Source of the DNA: Theobroma cacao
Taxonomy: Eukaryota > Streptophyta > Magnoliopsida > Malvales > Malvaceae
Assembly: GCF_000208745.1 (NCBI RefSeq)
Contig: NC_030858.1
Coordinates: 34,469,801 to 34,533,800, forward strand
Length of the DNA: 64,000 nt
Direction: 5' to 3'
The position numbers and the translations under genes were made by a program. This document shows positions 11,302 to 22,459 of the stretch, piece after piece. The stretch's first letter is position 1. Each line of letters begins with the position of its first letter. Below the pieces are notes generated by a model. The model had not been told where the DNA came from, made no database searches, and saw nothing but the letters and a program-made list of their open reading frames with translations.

Positions 11302-12872
11302 GCTAGCAATGCAAATATCAAGGCTTGTGATACGCAGTTAGTGCTTTTATTGAGTGTTGTAAGGGATTATATGTTTTTGGTCTGTAGTTGGACATGGTTT
11401 TAGATCTTCTTGGAACTTTAAGTTTTGTTTGGAAAATGTAGTTAAAAGATGCTAACATTTCAGTTATAATCGTGGATTTTTGGATTACCCACAATACCAC
11501 TACTTATGGTTGAGTTCAACTGAATGACTCTAATACTTAATAATTCTAGCTAGATAATGTGGTGGATTGTGATTTTTCAGTAATTTGATGGCGTTTTGGT
11601 TGGTATTATACTCTTGGGTAGTTTTTCTTTTTAAACTCTATCAGGCTTAACTCCCAAAAAAATTTCTAGGCTTGAGATGTAACTGTAAAATGCTGTCTTC
11701 TTTTCTGTATATTCTTGGGAATTGCTGAGATATTGATGATTACATGGCTTCTTTAAACCTATGACTTTGAGGCTTCTTTCTTTTGTTTTTATTTATTTTG
11801 TTCCTGGGTTAGGGCTTAAGCAAAGCTGCTCCTTCATGCATCAAGTTACACAATCAGACTAGTTGCCTAGGGCTGGTTTGGCTTCCTGTCCAGTTCCTCT
11901 TTTAATTTTATACTCCGAAGCTGTTTCATGGTTCATGAATCACTGCAGGCAAAATCAAACTGCAGAAGAATGGCTGCAAGTTGTTCAGATCCATATTAAT
12001 TGCTGTTGGTTTTGTTAGGCGAGCATAGGGTAGAGTATGAAGATATGCTTTTAATTCATGTTAGATCATTGTCATTGCATTTGGTCGTATGAAACAGCAA
12101 AGCCTTTGTAGCTATCATGCATGCTAGGTTGAAGTAGTTCTTCAATCTTTAACAAAACACAAATTTTTGTTGGCTTGGTCCAAAACAAAAGGTAAACCAA
12201 GTGCTCATCAGTCTTTAAATAGATAGTTACGGATTGTACAGCATCCAAATGTTATCCAATCTCTCTTAGAAAATACTGCTGAAAAGAATTCAGTGTGCAT
12301 AAGCCTGTAAAGGTTACGCGTGCTAAGGGAAGTAAGCCTCTCGCCCGGATCGATTCAGCACTCCTTGGCCGGTATCTTTCATTTCTACACTTGTGTCAAC
12401 GCCATTTTATTGGCAAACCAAAATAAGGACGCAGACTAAGCTGCCTTGGACAAGGCTGGGAGCAGAATAATCTATGTGCGCTTCAATCAAGACTGCTTGC
12501 ACATCTAACATATTTTGATCCGAGGGCTTCTCGTAGCTTTTCTTCCTTTTCGATCTCTGATACTGATAAGTGCGACAGCTAAAAGTCCAATACAACACAA
12601 ATCCTGTAGCATAGCATATCTTTTTTCAATAAAAAAAAATAATATAGCTCAAATCTCTCTTCTTGATTGGACTCTCATATATGCCAAAATGAAAGAAAAA
12701 ATGGTTCTATTAGATTGAACTTCGATGCTTTTATTAGATTAGATATACTAAATGCATCGGATCTCCTAACTTATTTAAGATAAATACTCGTGTATGCGAT
12801 AAAATAACAACAGCTATGGATACAAATCAAATATCATAAGCTTGAAAGGATAAAGTATTAAAATTGGTAAAG
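11302..12872. other. Intergenic after P2 copy 2
   Basis: The first ~770 bases are diverged duplicates of the sequence downstream of P2 copy 1: matching blocks include the GCAGTTAGTGCTTTTAT segment and the GCTAACATTTCAGTTATAAT segment. From 12.1 to 12.87 kb I see no gene or recognisable repeat. Short open frames around 12.4-12.7 kb show no family resemblance. Confidence 0.6.
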
Positions 12873-13431
12873 AATAGCTATACTTGTCAAAATGGACCTA
12901 ACACATTGATTTGGTCCATTTTTTATAAAATATGAGATGAGTTGGGTTTTAAAATTTAAGTCTTTATTAAAATCAGGTTTAAATGGGCCAGCTCACCAAA
13001 TCAGAGGGCTGGGGTGGGTCGGGGTGGGTCAGTCTTATGGGTCAAAAAAATTAGTAGCTTTAATTAATTTAATAATTTTATATATTTAACTATATAAAAT
13101 TAATAATTTAATTATCAATATATATTGCTTATTTTATATATTTCAATGTGTTTCTTTACTTATCAAATTAATAATTTTAATTTATAAATTAAATCATAAA
13201 ATAATTTTATTAATAAAAAATTTATTAAATAAAATTACAAAAATAAATTTTTTTAAAAAAATGAACTGACCCAACCCAACCCATGGGCTAACAAGGGGTG
13301 AGCTAAGTTGAGGTTTTAATAAGCCATATAAAAAATGGGTTGGCTCGACCCAACCCATATTTTCTTAACCCATAAAGGCATGGGTTGGGCTGGATCGAGA
13401 CAGCCCATATTGACAGCTTTAATAATAGCTA
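12873..13431. mobile_element. Non-autonomous hAT-type element
   Basis: The 8-mer AATAGCTA flanks the element on both sides (12873-12880 and 13424-13431), the target-duplication size of hAT transposons. The 543 bp inside begins TACTTGTCAAAATGG and ends, read inward from the other side, ATTAAAGCTGTCAATATGGG, so the termini match imperfectly. The subterminal parts carry many GGGTTGGGTC / GACCCAACCC motifs in both orientations, and the middle is AT-rich with no coding capacity. Confidence 0.75.
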
Positions 13432-13499
13432 AAACTGAATAATAAAAATTTAAAAAAAAAAAGATAAGCAAGCCTAGATGTCACGAGCTTATATTTGCA

Positions 13500-14613
13500 A
13501 CTTAGTACATGTTTAGTTTGATTTTTTTTCAGCTGATCTATCTCTTAAAAGTAGAAGTCGAATCAAGATTTTGAAAACTCTTAAAAAATAGTTTTTTATC
13601 TAAAAAAAGAGTTTTTGGAAAAATTCCTTCATTTTTTTTAAAACACACCAGCTTTTAAAAAGAATTTTTCTAAAAATATCTTCATCTATTAAAAATAATC
13701 TCAACATTACCCTCTTAAAAAATACCCCTCTCTTCCAATCAATGCTCCTCTCCCTCTCTTTGCAAATCACCTCTCTCTAACGCAAATGGTGATCTCCCTC
13801 TTCTCTACCTCTCCCTACAAAGACTACCAAAAAAAGCAGAAAACCCAATAACAAAATAACAAAATCTAAGATTTTTTTATTCTTACAAAAATTAAGAAAA
13901 AAGAAGACCAAAAATTTAAAGCTGGTCATTTTTATTCTTTTTCTTATGGATTTGTTTTTCATTTTCTTTCTATTGTTCTTTTTTGTTTTTTTTTTTTAGA
14001 ATCTCTCTTTATTTTTTAATTAATTATCTTTTAATTTTGAAATATACATTTAAGTTCTTGTTAAATAGCTTAGAAAATCAAAGCTATCGTTTTCGATTCC
14101 TAGTAAATATCTTAGATCCATTAAAATTGTTGAAAGATCATGATTGAGTGGTTTCCTATTTTGGGTTTAGATCACCATTTGGTTAATGAACTAGTATGGA
14201 TAGCTCTACATCCCAATAGTCTTATCTGGTTACTTTTGTTTCAATATTGTCTTTTTTCTATTCCAAAGTATAGATAAATATATTGAGGTTTGATCTTTAT
14301 CGGACTTTATTAAAATTGCAAATGATTAGAAATGTATCCAAATAATTAACTGTCAGTTTCTTAAAAACTATTGTCTTTTTGTGGATATGACTCATGGTAA
14401 TTTGTCTATTTTCAAGTTTTGCTTAAAGTGTTGGATGATTTGTGAGTGACATATACTTGTGTGAATTTCGAGGATCTTTTGCCTTGTTATGCATCTTAGT
14501 CTAATTGTATTTGGTGTAATACGTATGCTGTCCTAATGGACCATTTTGGCCAAATGATCAGTTCTTAGATAGTAATGACACAAGATTTATTGTTCTATGT
14601 CTTGTTACAGTTT
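13500..14613. other. Non-coding part of a probable PIF/Harbinger remnant
   Basis: AT-rich sequence beginning near a CATGTTTAGTTTGATTTTTT segment that resembles PIF/Harbinger termini. Long A- and T-runs and a CT-rich tract (13730-13815) follow. I see no gene. Assignment to the same element as the Myb/SANT-like pseudogene next to it is an inference from position. Confidence 0.35.
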
Positions 14614-15679
14614 ATGGCTAGCCAAGAAACGCCTCTACCTAATTATAAAATTTCAGAAAACCAAAACATAATGCAAAGTGGGATTTGGCTACTATCAAAA
14701 TCTTACTTCAAGTTTGTACGGATAAGATTTGTAAGTGTAGAAAACCAAGAATTTCATTCACAACTAAAAGATAGGAAGTTGTAGTAGAGGAATTTAATAC
14801 TCGTGCTAATAAAAACTATACCGAAAAGTAATTGAAAAAAAGACTGAATAGTCTAAGGAATGAATGAACTTTATGAAAATAATTGAAGGGTAAAGAAACA
14901 TGTTTGGGTTGTAACCATAAGACGGGAAACATCGAAGCTTATACCACATGGTGGGAAGCTAAAATAAAAGTAAGTATTTTAAATTTTTATGTTTCAACTA
15001 CTATAAATTATTTTATATATGCTCATAATTTAAAAGTTTCTTACTCTTTGATGTTTGTGTAAGCCAATCTAAAATATGTTAAATTTCGGTGTATCACGAG
15101 CTGGAATAGGATGATGAATTGGAATTTATATTTAGGGATACAATAGTTACCAATTAAATAGCATGGACACCAGCAATGGATGTACCAATTGAAGATAATG
15201 CCAAATTTGCAAATTTAACTCCATCACAATATAGTGTTGAATCTAATGTTAAAGAGATCAACTGTGATAAAGATGGCAGTCTTATAGTAAACATCCAAAT
15301 CAAGAGGAAAAGAATGATGCCAGAAGAAATAGGGAAAAAAGTGGCAAAGGGTAAGGCAAAAACTGAGACTACAGCAAACTTGCTAAGAACATTAGAACGA
15401 TTGTATGAGGCAGCAGCAAGTCATAACATAATTGAAAGGGCAAAAATTTCAGTGTCATCTCAAGCCACAGGACAATATACTATGCCAGAGTGCATCCGAG
15501 CATTGAAATCTCTGCAAAATGAGGGTGGATTAAGTGCAGAAGAATTTAATTTTGCATTACAATTAATTAAAAAGGAAGAAAATAGACTCGTTTTTATTTC
15601 TTTGCCAGATTTAAGTGATGAGCTAAAATGGATTCTATATGAGCATAATATATCAAAAAACTATGGTGGGAATAATTGA
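14614..15679 (+). pseudogene. Myb/SANT-like DNA-binding protein, broken (PIF/Harbinger-associated type)
   Basis: Reading in pieces from ATG 14614, after an acceptor-like TTACAG, recovers a plant Myb/SANT-like domain (Myb_DNA-bind_3 type): AKWDLATIKILLQVC, then EVVVEEFNTRANKNYT, then LNSLRNE and TTWWEAKIK. This is followed by the linker IAWTPAMDVPIEDNAKF and an open C-terminal part at 15176-15679 ending at TAA. Several frame breaks and stop codons interrupt it, including one just before EVVVEEF and one in the place of a family tryptophan (14865-14885). Proteins of this type are the second gene of plant PIF/Harbinger transposons and also occur as host genes. The open 167-codon tail alone cannot be functional as a DNA-binding protein. 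Confidence 0.75.
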
Positions 15680-15916
15680 TTAGTTTAAGATTTGATTTGT
15701 TTATTTTAGATTGATGTTGAACTTTAAACTATTTTCTTTTTTGCATTTGTATTACTTGTTATGTGTAATTGAATTGATGTTTGAAAGAATTTGCTATTAT
15801 CCATATTATATTTATTTGAATTGTTATTTATACTATTTGATTTGTTTAAAATAATATTTGTTTTTTTAGTTAATATAATTGGATTTATACTTATGTATTT
15901 TGATATTGTCAAATAG

Positions 15917-16090
15917 ATGTCTTCTAATGAAATCAAAGCATTAGTACAAGTTGTAAAAAGAAGAAAATGTGTAAGGTTTTATCAAAACATTTGCAATTGT
16001 ATATAACATGAAATATTTAACGAAACAATGAAACGGACTCAATTATTTTGATGGATGGAATTGGGTACGTGAAACTTTACAAACTCTAGG
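15917..16090 (+). pseudogene. Possible 5' fragment of a Harbinger transposase
   Basis: Following the Myb/SANT-like pseudogene in the same orientation, ATG 15917 opens a short frame (MSSNEIKALVQVV), and after a break another frame reads KYLTKQ, stop, NGLNYFDGWNWVRETLQ. This resembles the N-terminal region of plant Harbinger transposases (pattern R-R-Y-L/I ... G ... W-V). It stops where copia gag sequence starts, so it would be truncated. The match is short and by eye only. Confidence 0.35.
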
Positions 16091-16096
16091 TAAAAG

Positions 16097-16898
16097 TTAT
16101 AGAAAATCTTTGCAATTGCGCCTCCAATGCCTTAGTTTGTCATAGAAATGACATTTGTCATTATCCCTATTTTTTTTCACTTCTCCAGTAGGCTTTTTAC
16201 CTTTCGAAGTTAATGCCTTTTCACCATTGTATTTCTTAGAAAATTTTCCTTTTCTTATTTTTATTTTTCTTAGAAGAAACAAGATGAACTGAAGGCTTCT
16301 CCTTTGCAATGGTGTTATCTGCCTGTGTGAGTATATTCAATAAGCACGAAAGAGTTACCTCATTCTTGTTCATGTTGAAGTTCAACACAAACTGCGAATA
16401 GCTCTTTGGCAACAAAAAAAATACAAAGTCTATGCTCAAATCATGATCCACAACTCAACCTAATTGCTCAAATCGAGTAATATATCTTATCATCTTAAGC
16501 ACATGAGGCCTTATTAGGCTTCCTTCATACATCTTACATCAAAACAATTCTCTTGAAATGCTGCATCTTTCTCTGTGACTTTCTTTATCAAACATTTCTC
16601 TAAGGTTTAGGATAATATCCCGGGCATTCATAGCTTTATGTTGCTTTTGAAGATCTTGAGCCATACTAGCCAACATCACACATGTGACTTGATTGAGATC
16701 ATCCATATAAACTTTATAGGCCTCTTTTACCTTATTTGTAGCATCATTGCTAAGTTCCTCGAGAACAAGACAATCTAAGACATAAACTTTTTTCTCTTGT
16801 TTGAAGACAATCTTGATATTACGAAACCAGTTAATGAAATTTGAGCCTGTCAACTTGTTTGTATCAAGTATGCTTCTAAGTGACAAACTATTCACCAT
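16097..16898 (-). pseudogene. Ty1/copia retrotransposon gag, broken
   Basis: From ATG 16898 the minus strand encodes a copia gag N-terminus: SLRSILDTNKLTGSNFINWF, then VMLASMAQDLQKQHKAMNA and REMFDKESHRERCSISRELF. A stop follows at about 16540; the next stretch HVLKMIRYITRFEQLG has another stop, then DLSIDFVFFLLPKSYSQFVL. After a frameshift near 16260 a zinc-knuckle relic reads CHFYDKLRHWRRNC, where the second Cys of CX2CX4HX4C is Tyr. No protease, integrase or reverse transcriptase follows, since the similarity ends at about 16097. With two or more stops, a frameshift and a lost zinc ligand it is a dead fragment. Confidence 0.85.
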
Positions 16899-18601
16899 GA
16901 TCGATTTATATTCTATATAAATCAACATATATAAAGCTTAGTCATTAACACAAATTATGTAATCATAAAGACAAGGTTTTAGAATCTTATATGATTATTC
17001 TCAATATTTTATCAAAATAATAACCCTTTTCTAATATTTCGAGAAATTTACCTTTTAAACTCTTTATTGAACTAGGACTCCTTTCATCCCACCATGACTT
17101 TGAGTGACTCAACAAGCCATAATGAAACTAATTAAGTAAGTAACTTAACTTACTGATTGTATCTTATACAACTCTTAAATTAGTTAGGTGACAACTCTTT
17201 GTCTAAATGCATCATATACATTGTACCTAACTATACCTCTAATACTATGTGGTCATGTGTGACACATCTGAACAACATGGTACTAATTGAGTAAGACCTA
17301 CCAATAACTCAAATGTACTCGTGTAGAAGTTTGGCCTTTAGTGACTCAACAAACCTCCAATTAAAAGATCAGTTTCGTTATTTTGTTATATAGTGGAAGG
17401 TAACTTTTTGACTCAATATATTAATGAGAGATTTTATTTAGTAATTTATTAATTGAGGTCTCATTGATTTCACATTGTTGACTTGCATTGCATTTATCAC
17501 ATTTCATATGTATCTCATATAAATATATATAGTGAAAAATAAATCTATCACATGCCAACTACTAGAATAATTATGGACTTTACTAATTCTAATTTCCTCA
17601 AGCCATTAAGAAAATTAGTTGGTCAAATTTCTAGGAGATTTACACAAAGCACCTTTGGATCTCCATCTTCAAGTTACATAAATTTTTCTATCTAACCTTA
17701 GTTTTACACTTTAATGTAACTAATTACATTCTATAATCAAGAAACCTCGAGTTACATTCGAGGAGAGTTTGGTGATAAAAGAATTTTATAATCTAGAGAA
17801 AATAAAGAAAATGCAAGGTGCGTAGATCCTATTAAGACCGGAGAAGAGAGCAATGATGTTACCTTCCGCAGTTCGTAGGACTGCCCCGCAACTCCCGAGG
17901 GGCCCGGTTATATCTTCGTTTACTTATGCATAAGAGCAACTCGAAGTGGAACTTTTTCTGTTAAACCAGATTTAAGTCGAAGTTTTTCATACAATTTGTT
18001 AAGGGAGCTTTTGGAAGAAGCCTACTTGATAAGATCATCAATGGAGATCTGGTCTTACATTCTAAGGATGAGAAAATTACTGTAGAATGGGGGTGTTTCC
18101 GGTTTGACGTAGCCAAGAAGGCGAATGACTCTTTTTGTTTCTTTTAAGGGAAGAAGGCTAAGGAATTTCTTTGTCTTTCTTGCCAGAGAAGAAAGCTAAA
18201 AACTTGGTGTCAAATATAGGGTGGTGCATGACTACATATCTATTATATTCAGCAAATTAAATGTCGCAGCTAACCTTTACGACTCATCATTAACCTCTAC
18301 AACCAGTTGCTCTGATAATATATAGGTGCGGACAAGTCAGTCATGTTCGCGAGGGAGGGTGGATTTGATATCAGAAACTGACACAACAAAAAGGACATCT
18401 AGTTTATTATTAATTTAGGTACCAACACAACAGAGCCACATATATAAAAGACACGATGAAGAGCAAACACGCAATACCAGATAATGTTTAAACAAAGCAT
18501 AAAACAAGTCCCGCAAAAGCAGTCTGAAATTAAAAGACACCACCTCCCACTTCTAAAATGGTACCTAAAGCCTAAAGCAGCAAGCACAGATCAGGAGCTT
18601 G
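16899..18601. other. Intergenic, probably copia 5' region
   Basis: This lies upstream of the gag relic, where a 5' LTR would be expected, but I could not identify paired LTR ends or a clear primer-binding site. A segment GTGACTCAACAAGCC near 17105 recurs in altered form near 17340 (GTGACTCAACAAACC). 17.8-18.4 kb is less AT-rich but has no convincing coding frame. Confidence 0.4.
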
Positions 18602-18706
18602 CTATGGGTTTCGGCGTCTGGTCTCATTCTCGAGGATGGTTCTCTCCATCTATTAGCAAGAAAAAAACCATTGTTAGGGTGAGGATACATATATCTACGT
18701 ACGTAC

Positions 18707-18738
<32 letters not shown>

Positions 18739-20379
18739 TAACATGTTAACTAGATTGAAATGTATTGACTCTATCAAAAGTATGCTTGATGATGAAGAAT
18801 AATGTTGTGATTTAGGCCTCTAGTGATTCTTTCTTCTTTTTTTTTTTCTCTTGTATGTTTCTTGAGAGATGCTTTTTAACCCTAATCCAAAAGCATACCA
18901 CCTAAACCAGCCAAACTTAAAATAAATCCTTATATCACCTTATAGTCTCTAAACAAATATCATAATTTGGTAAAAAAACTATTGTTAAAAAAAAATTGGG
19001 ATGAAAATGATTGTTCCCCTTTTGTTTGGTGATAAAAGGTACATTCTTTACAGCTCATTATTATTTCAAAGTTTTTACCAAATATATCACATTATAATTA
19101 GGCATTACCTGGGATATGGCATTGAGGCATCCCCGCAGAGTATTGTACTCCTGTTTCATCCTCTCAAAGATTTCAAGGCACCTACATAAAAGCATATACA
19201 GCACAAACCTTAATTAAAAAGATTATGATTTTATATATATAATTAAAATAACAATTTGGTAAGATAACAAATTAATTTAACACCTCTTACCTCTCCTTGT
19301 CCCTGTTTTCACTAGCTTGTCGAAGCTCGCGACAAGCGAGGGCCATCCTCTGACCGCCGATACTATATGATTTCATGCGTAACATAATATTAATACATAC
19401 ATTTATCATTAAATAAATTCGGTGTATATAATTATTTGAGAAATGCAATAGAATAACAAGGAACTTCTATGTGGGCAAAAATTGCAGGAGTGGAAGTTAA
19501 GATCGATGTTGTGTAATTTATACTATTAAAATGCATCGTATATTATAAGAGGTAATTAAATTATTATCCATAGAAAAATATGATGAGACCAGTTAATATA
19601 CATGAAAGGAAAAAAATTGTAGATCTTCATAACCTTTTGTGTTATGAGCAATGATAATAAGTATTTACTTTATATAAATATAGTTTTAATTTCAAATGTT
19701 TTTAGATTTAAATCATTAATTATATCTCATGTATACTAATTACCAATGATCGATTTTATTCAAATTTTTAATGATTTAAATAATACATGTCACCACACGC
19801 GTTATAAGCGCGTGTTTAAATTTTTAAAGAGACTTTCAATTCCAAACAGTTTGGATTTAAATCATTTACGACATGTTCATCAATTGTAAAAGATCGATCT
19901 TGTTGAGATATTTATAACGTCTAATTAAACTCCCCATGCACAAACACGTCCAAACTAGAAAGAATATACATAATTAGTGATTGCCTTGAGAAAATTTACT
20001 ATATGTCACGTGTGTGTGTGTGTGTATATATATATTTAAATATGAATGTCATTGCTATTTTACGTAGATATACCTCATACTATGAATAGACATGTAAGTA
20101 TTCTAGATAAGAAGCATGATCATATGAATAGACACGTAAATATTCTCGTTAGGATGCATGATCATAGTTACATCCTTATCACGTACATATATATATTCTT
20201 TTTGTTAAAGAACTGAAAAAAAGGCATAATATAATTAGCTATGGAAATCCCTTCTCATTTATGGAATAAATCTGAGATACCTTGAGCTGCTGCCTTTGAG
20301 CTGGTGAACAAAGTTGATCACCTTGGCAAAGTCCACAACGGGTGCATTCCTGTTCATATATAGATCAAATGCATATGAG

Positions 20380-20414
<35 letters not shown>

Positions 20415-21149
20415 TCGAAACCAGTTACTGTAAAAACTATGAAATCTGTGAAGTAAAACGTACAGAAATCTGGTGATTTCGGCAACCCCAATCTCAGCAT
20501 CCTGGCAGAACATGGAGATCACTTCCATAACAAACTGAGGATTTTCTTCGTTCTGCAACGCCTTCACATGGTCGAAGTGATGATCAAGCACGCCCTACAA
20601 GGAACCAAACCAAAACAAAGTGAAGATCTTTCAAACGAGTTTATTACTCTTTATTTTACTTCAGTTCCTAACATTAACATCATTAAAATAACCAGCCTTA
20701 TTCATTAATGATTTCTATATTTACTACTTCCTTGAGTCGATCTAGTTAGGTCCAAAGAACACCTAAAAACATAAACATCTCTGGGGCCTTGTTTTCGCTT
20801 TGTCTATGGTTTTTCCTATGGTAGAACACAGCCGTGTAAGGGAGAGCAACATGCAACGGCAAATCCCTTGATTTCTTCAACAAGGAAACGAAAGCAAAGT
20901 GAAGTAAACCCAAAAACATCTTTTAAAACAGATAATCAATGAAGAGAACACATCAAAAAAAAGAAAAAAAAAAACGAAAAAAATACCATTAAAAAAAAAG
21001 AGAAAAATACTTTTAAACCTTTTTCTAGCAGAATATATATATATATATATAGATACGATAGATAGATAAAAGGAAAACAGAAACACAACCTGATCATGCA
21101 TGGACTGGATGTAGTTTTTGAGCTCTTGGGAAAGAGTAGTCCCCACCAT
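18602..21149 (-). CDS. Histidine-containing phosphotransfer protein (AHP type)
   Basis: Relays phosphate from sensor histidine kinases (cytokinin receptors and relatives) to response regulators, shuttling between cytosol and nucleus. Exons are 21149-21090, 20594-20464, 20349-20281, 19362-19291, 19181-19109 and 18649-18602; all phases fit and give 150 residues, a normal HPt length. The phospho-acceptor motif reads FVHQLKGSSSSIGGQR with the active His at residue 79, so it is not a pseudo-HPt lacking His. The N-terminal helix (SQELKNYIQSMHDQGVLDHH) and the FCQDAEIGVAEI segment fit the family. The sequence after the motif (ALACRELRQASENRDKERC) differs from the AHP1/2/3/5 group as I know it, and the last 15 residues (MERTILENETRRRNP) come from a 48-base exon, so I give no AHP number. 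The introns carry several dinucleotide repeats. Confidence 0.93.
18696..18739. repeat. Compound (ACGT/ACAT)n-(AT)n microsatellite
   Basis: ACGT repeats pass into four ACAT units and then about ten AT units, in the last intron of the phosphotransfer gene, some 50 bases from the last-exon acceptor. Confidence 0.9.
20009..20035. repeat. (GT)n-(AT)n microsatellite
   Basis: About eight GT units followed by AT units in the large intron of the phosphotransfer gene. Confidence 0.9.
20380..20412. repeat. (TA)16 microsatellite next to an exon
   Basis: About 16 TA units, 30 bases from the exon 20281-20349. On the transcribed strand it lies just upstream of the 3' splice acceptor, so its length could affect branch-point spacing. 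Confidence 0.9.
21033..21070. repeat. (AT)n followed by GATA repeats
   Basis: About nine AT units followed by GATA-type units, in the first intron of the phosphotransfer gene, close to the donor of exon 1 (21090). Confidence 0.85.
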
Positions 21150-22422
21150 TTTTTCTTCTTCTGCTTCTTTTTAGCAGAGAGAAAGAGATAGATACAAAGA
21201 AACGTGAAAGGCCAGAACAGACAAATATAGAGAGAAAGGGTAAACGTTTCTCTCTGTAAAGCTTAAAGTAAGTCTCAGCCTCTCTCTTGCTTTTTCCCTG
21301 AAGTACACACCACCAGTCCGAGGGTTGAGGAACTATGTGAGGGTATTAAGGATAAATATACATGAAGAAAGAGAGAATCATACATGTACAAGCGTATAGG
21401 TGCAGAGACATTTGTGGTGAGAATGCTGAAATCAAAACTGGCAGCGTCGTCTTGGTTTGGCAGTCATAGCTGCACTACTACTCAGGTCAGTTACAAACAA
21501 AATGACAGATAAGACAACAAAAAACAATAACCACGCGCCTCTGTACAGGGATTATTGGCACCACGCGCCCTTAAAACCCTAGCCTACGCCAACGAATACT
21601 AGGCCCACAAATAAAACATTCCTAACGACCCTAATCTTATAATTTATCCGCCTATTTCTTCTAGGCTATGGGGTAAACGAAGAAGAGGGAGAGAAAGCAT
21701 TTGGGGCAATTAATAGAATTACATATGCCATTATTTTCTAAAGTTAAGTTATAATGAAATTAACAATTTGACAATGCATTTTAGTTGTATGCATGTCCTG
21801 TAGCACATTTAACTGTTGGAATAAAACATATGTGTGTGTGTGGGGAGGGGGGATAGATAAATATATGCAATTATGTCAAAGGGGAAAATAGTATTGGAGA
21901 AGCAGTCATGTAGTTCAATCATTACTTCAATCACTAGTTGTCCATAATGTCTTCCCTTTGCACCATACACTGAATAACAAACCTGCCACATTGATGCCAA
22001 TTTATACTGAATTAGGAGGAACGGAACCCGAAGAAAAACGGCTCGAAGCCAATGAAAAGCATGTTTATAATTAATTATTTGGACAGTTTTTACATTGAAT
22101 AAAAAGGTCAGTGATTAATTTTTGAACAGAGAGGCTACCATATTTGGCATGGTCAAAGAGAAGTGTGTTGAAATTTGTAATTTAATAATTTTGCTTCTGT
22201 TAAAGGAAAGGTGTATAAATTAATTTAAACGGCACAAGTACACCATTATAATATATATTTTATGTCAGTCAGATGCAAAATAATGGCAAAGTCTTAGCAA
22301 AGAGACAACTAAATTCCTCCAATTTTTGGCACTCCTAGCCCTATGGTGAAAATGAAATGGACAGCTAGCGAGCAGTCTCCCTGGATGGTTGGATAAGTCA
22401 TTAGTCAAATTGAAAACGATGT

Positions 22423-22459
<37 letters not shown>

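Noticed and set aside
18290..18340. CTCTGATA-containing segment as a copia primer-binding site
   Set aside because: It is 1.4 kb from the gag start and lacks an adjoining LTR end, so the match is probably chance.
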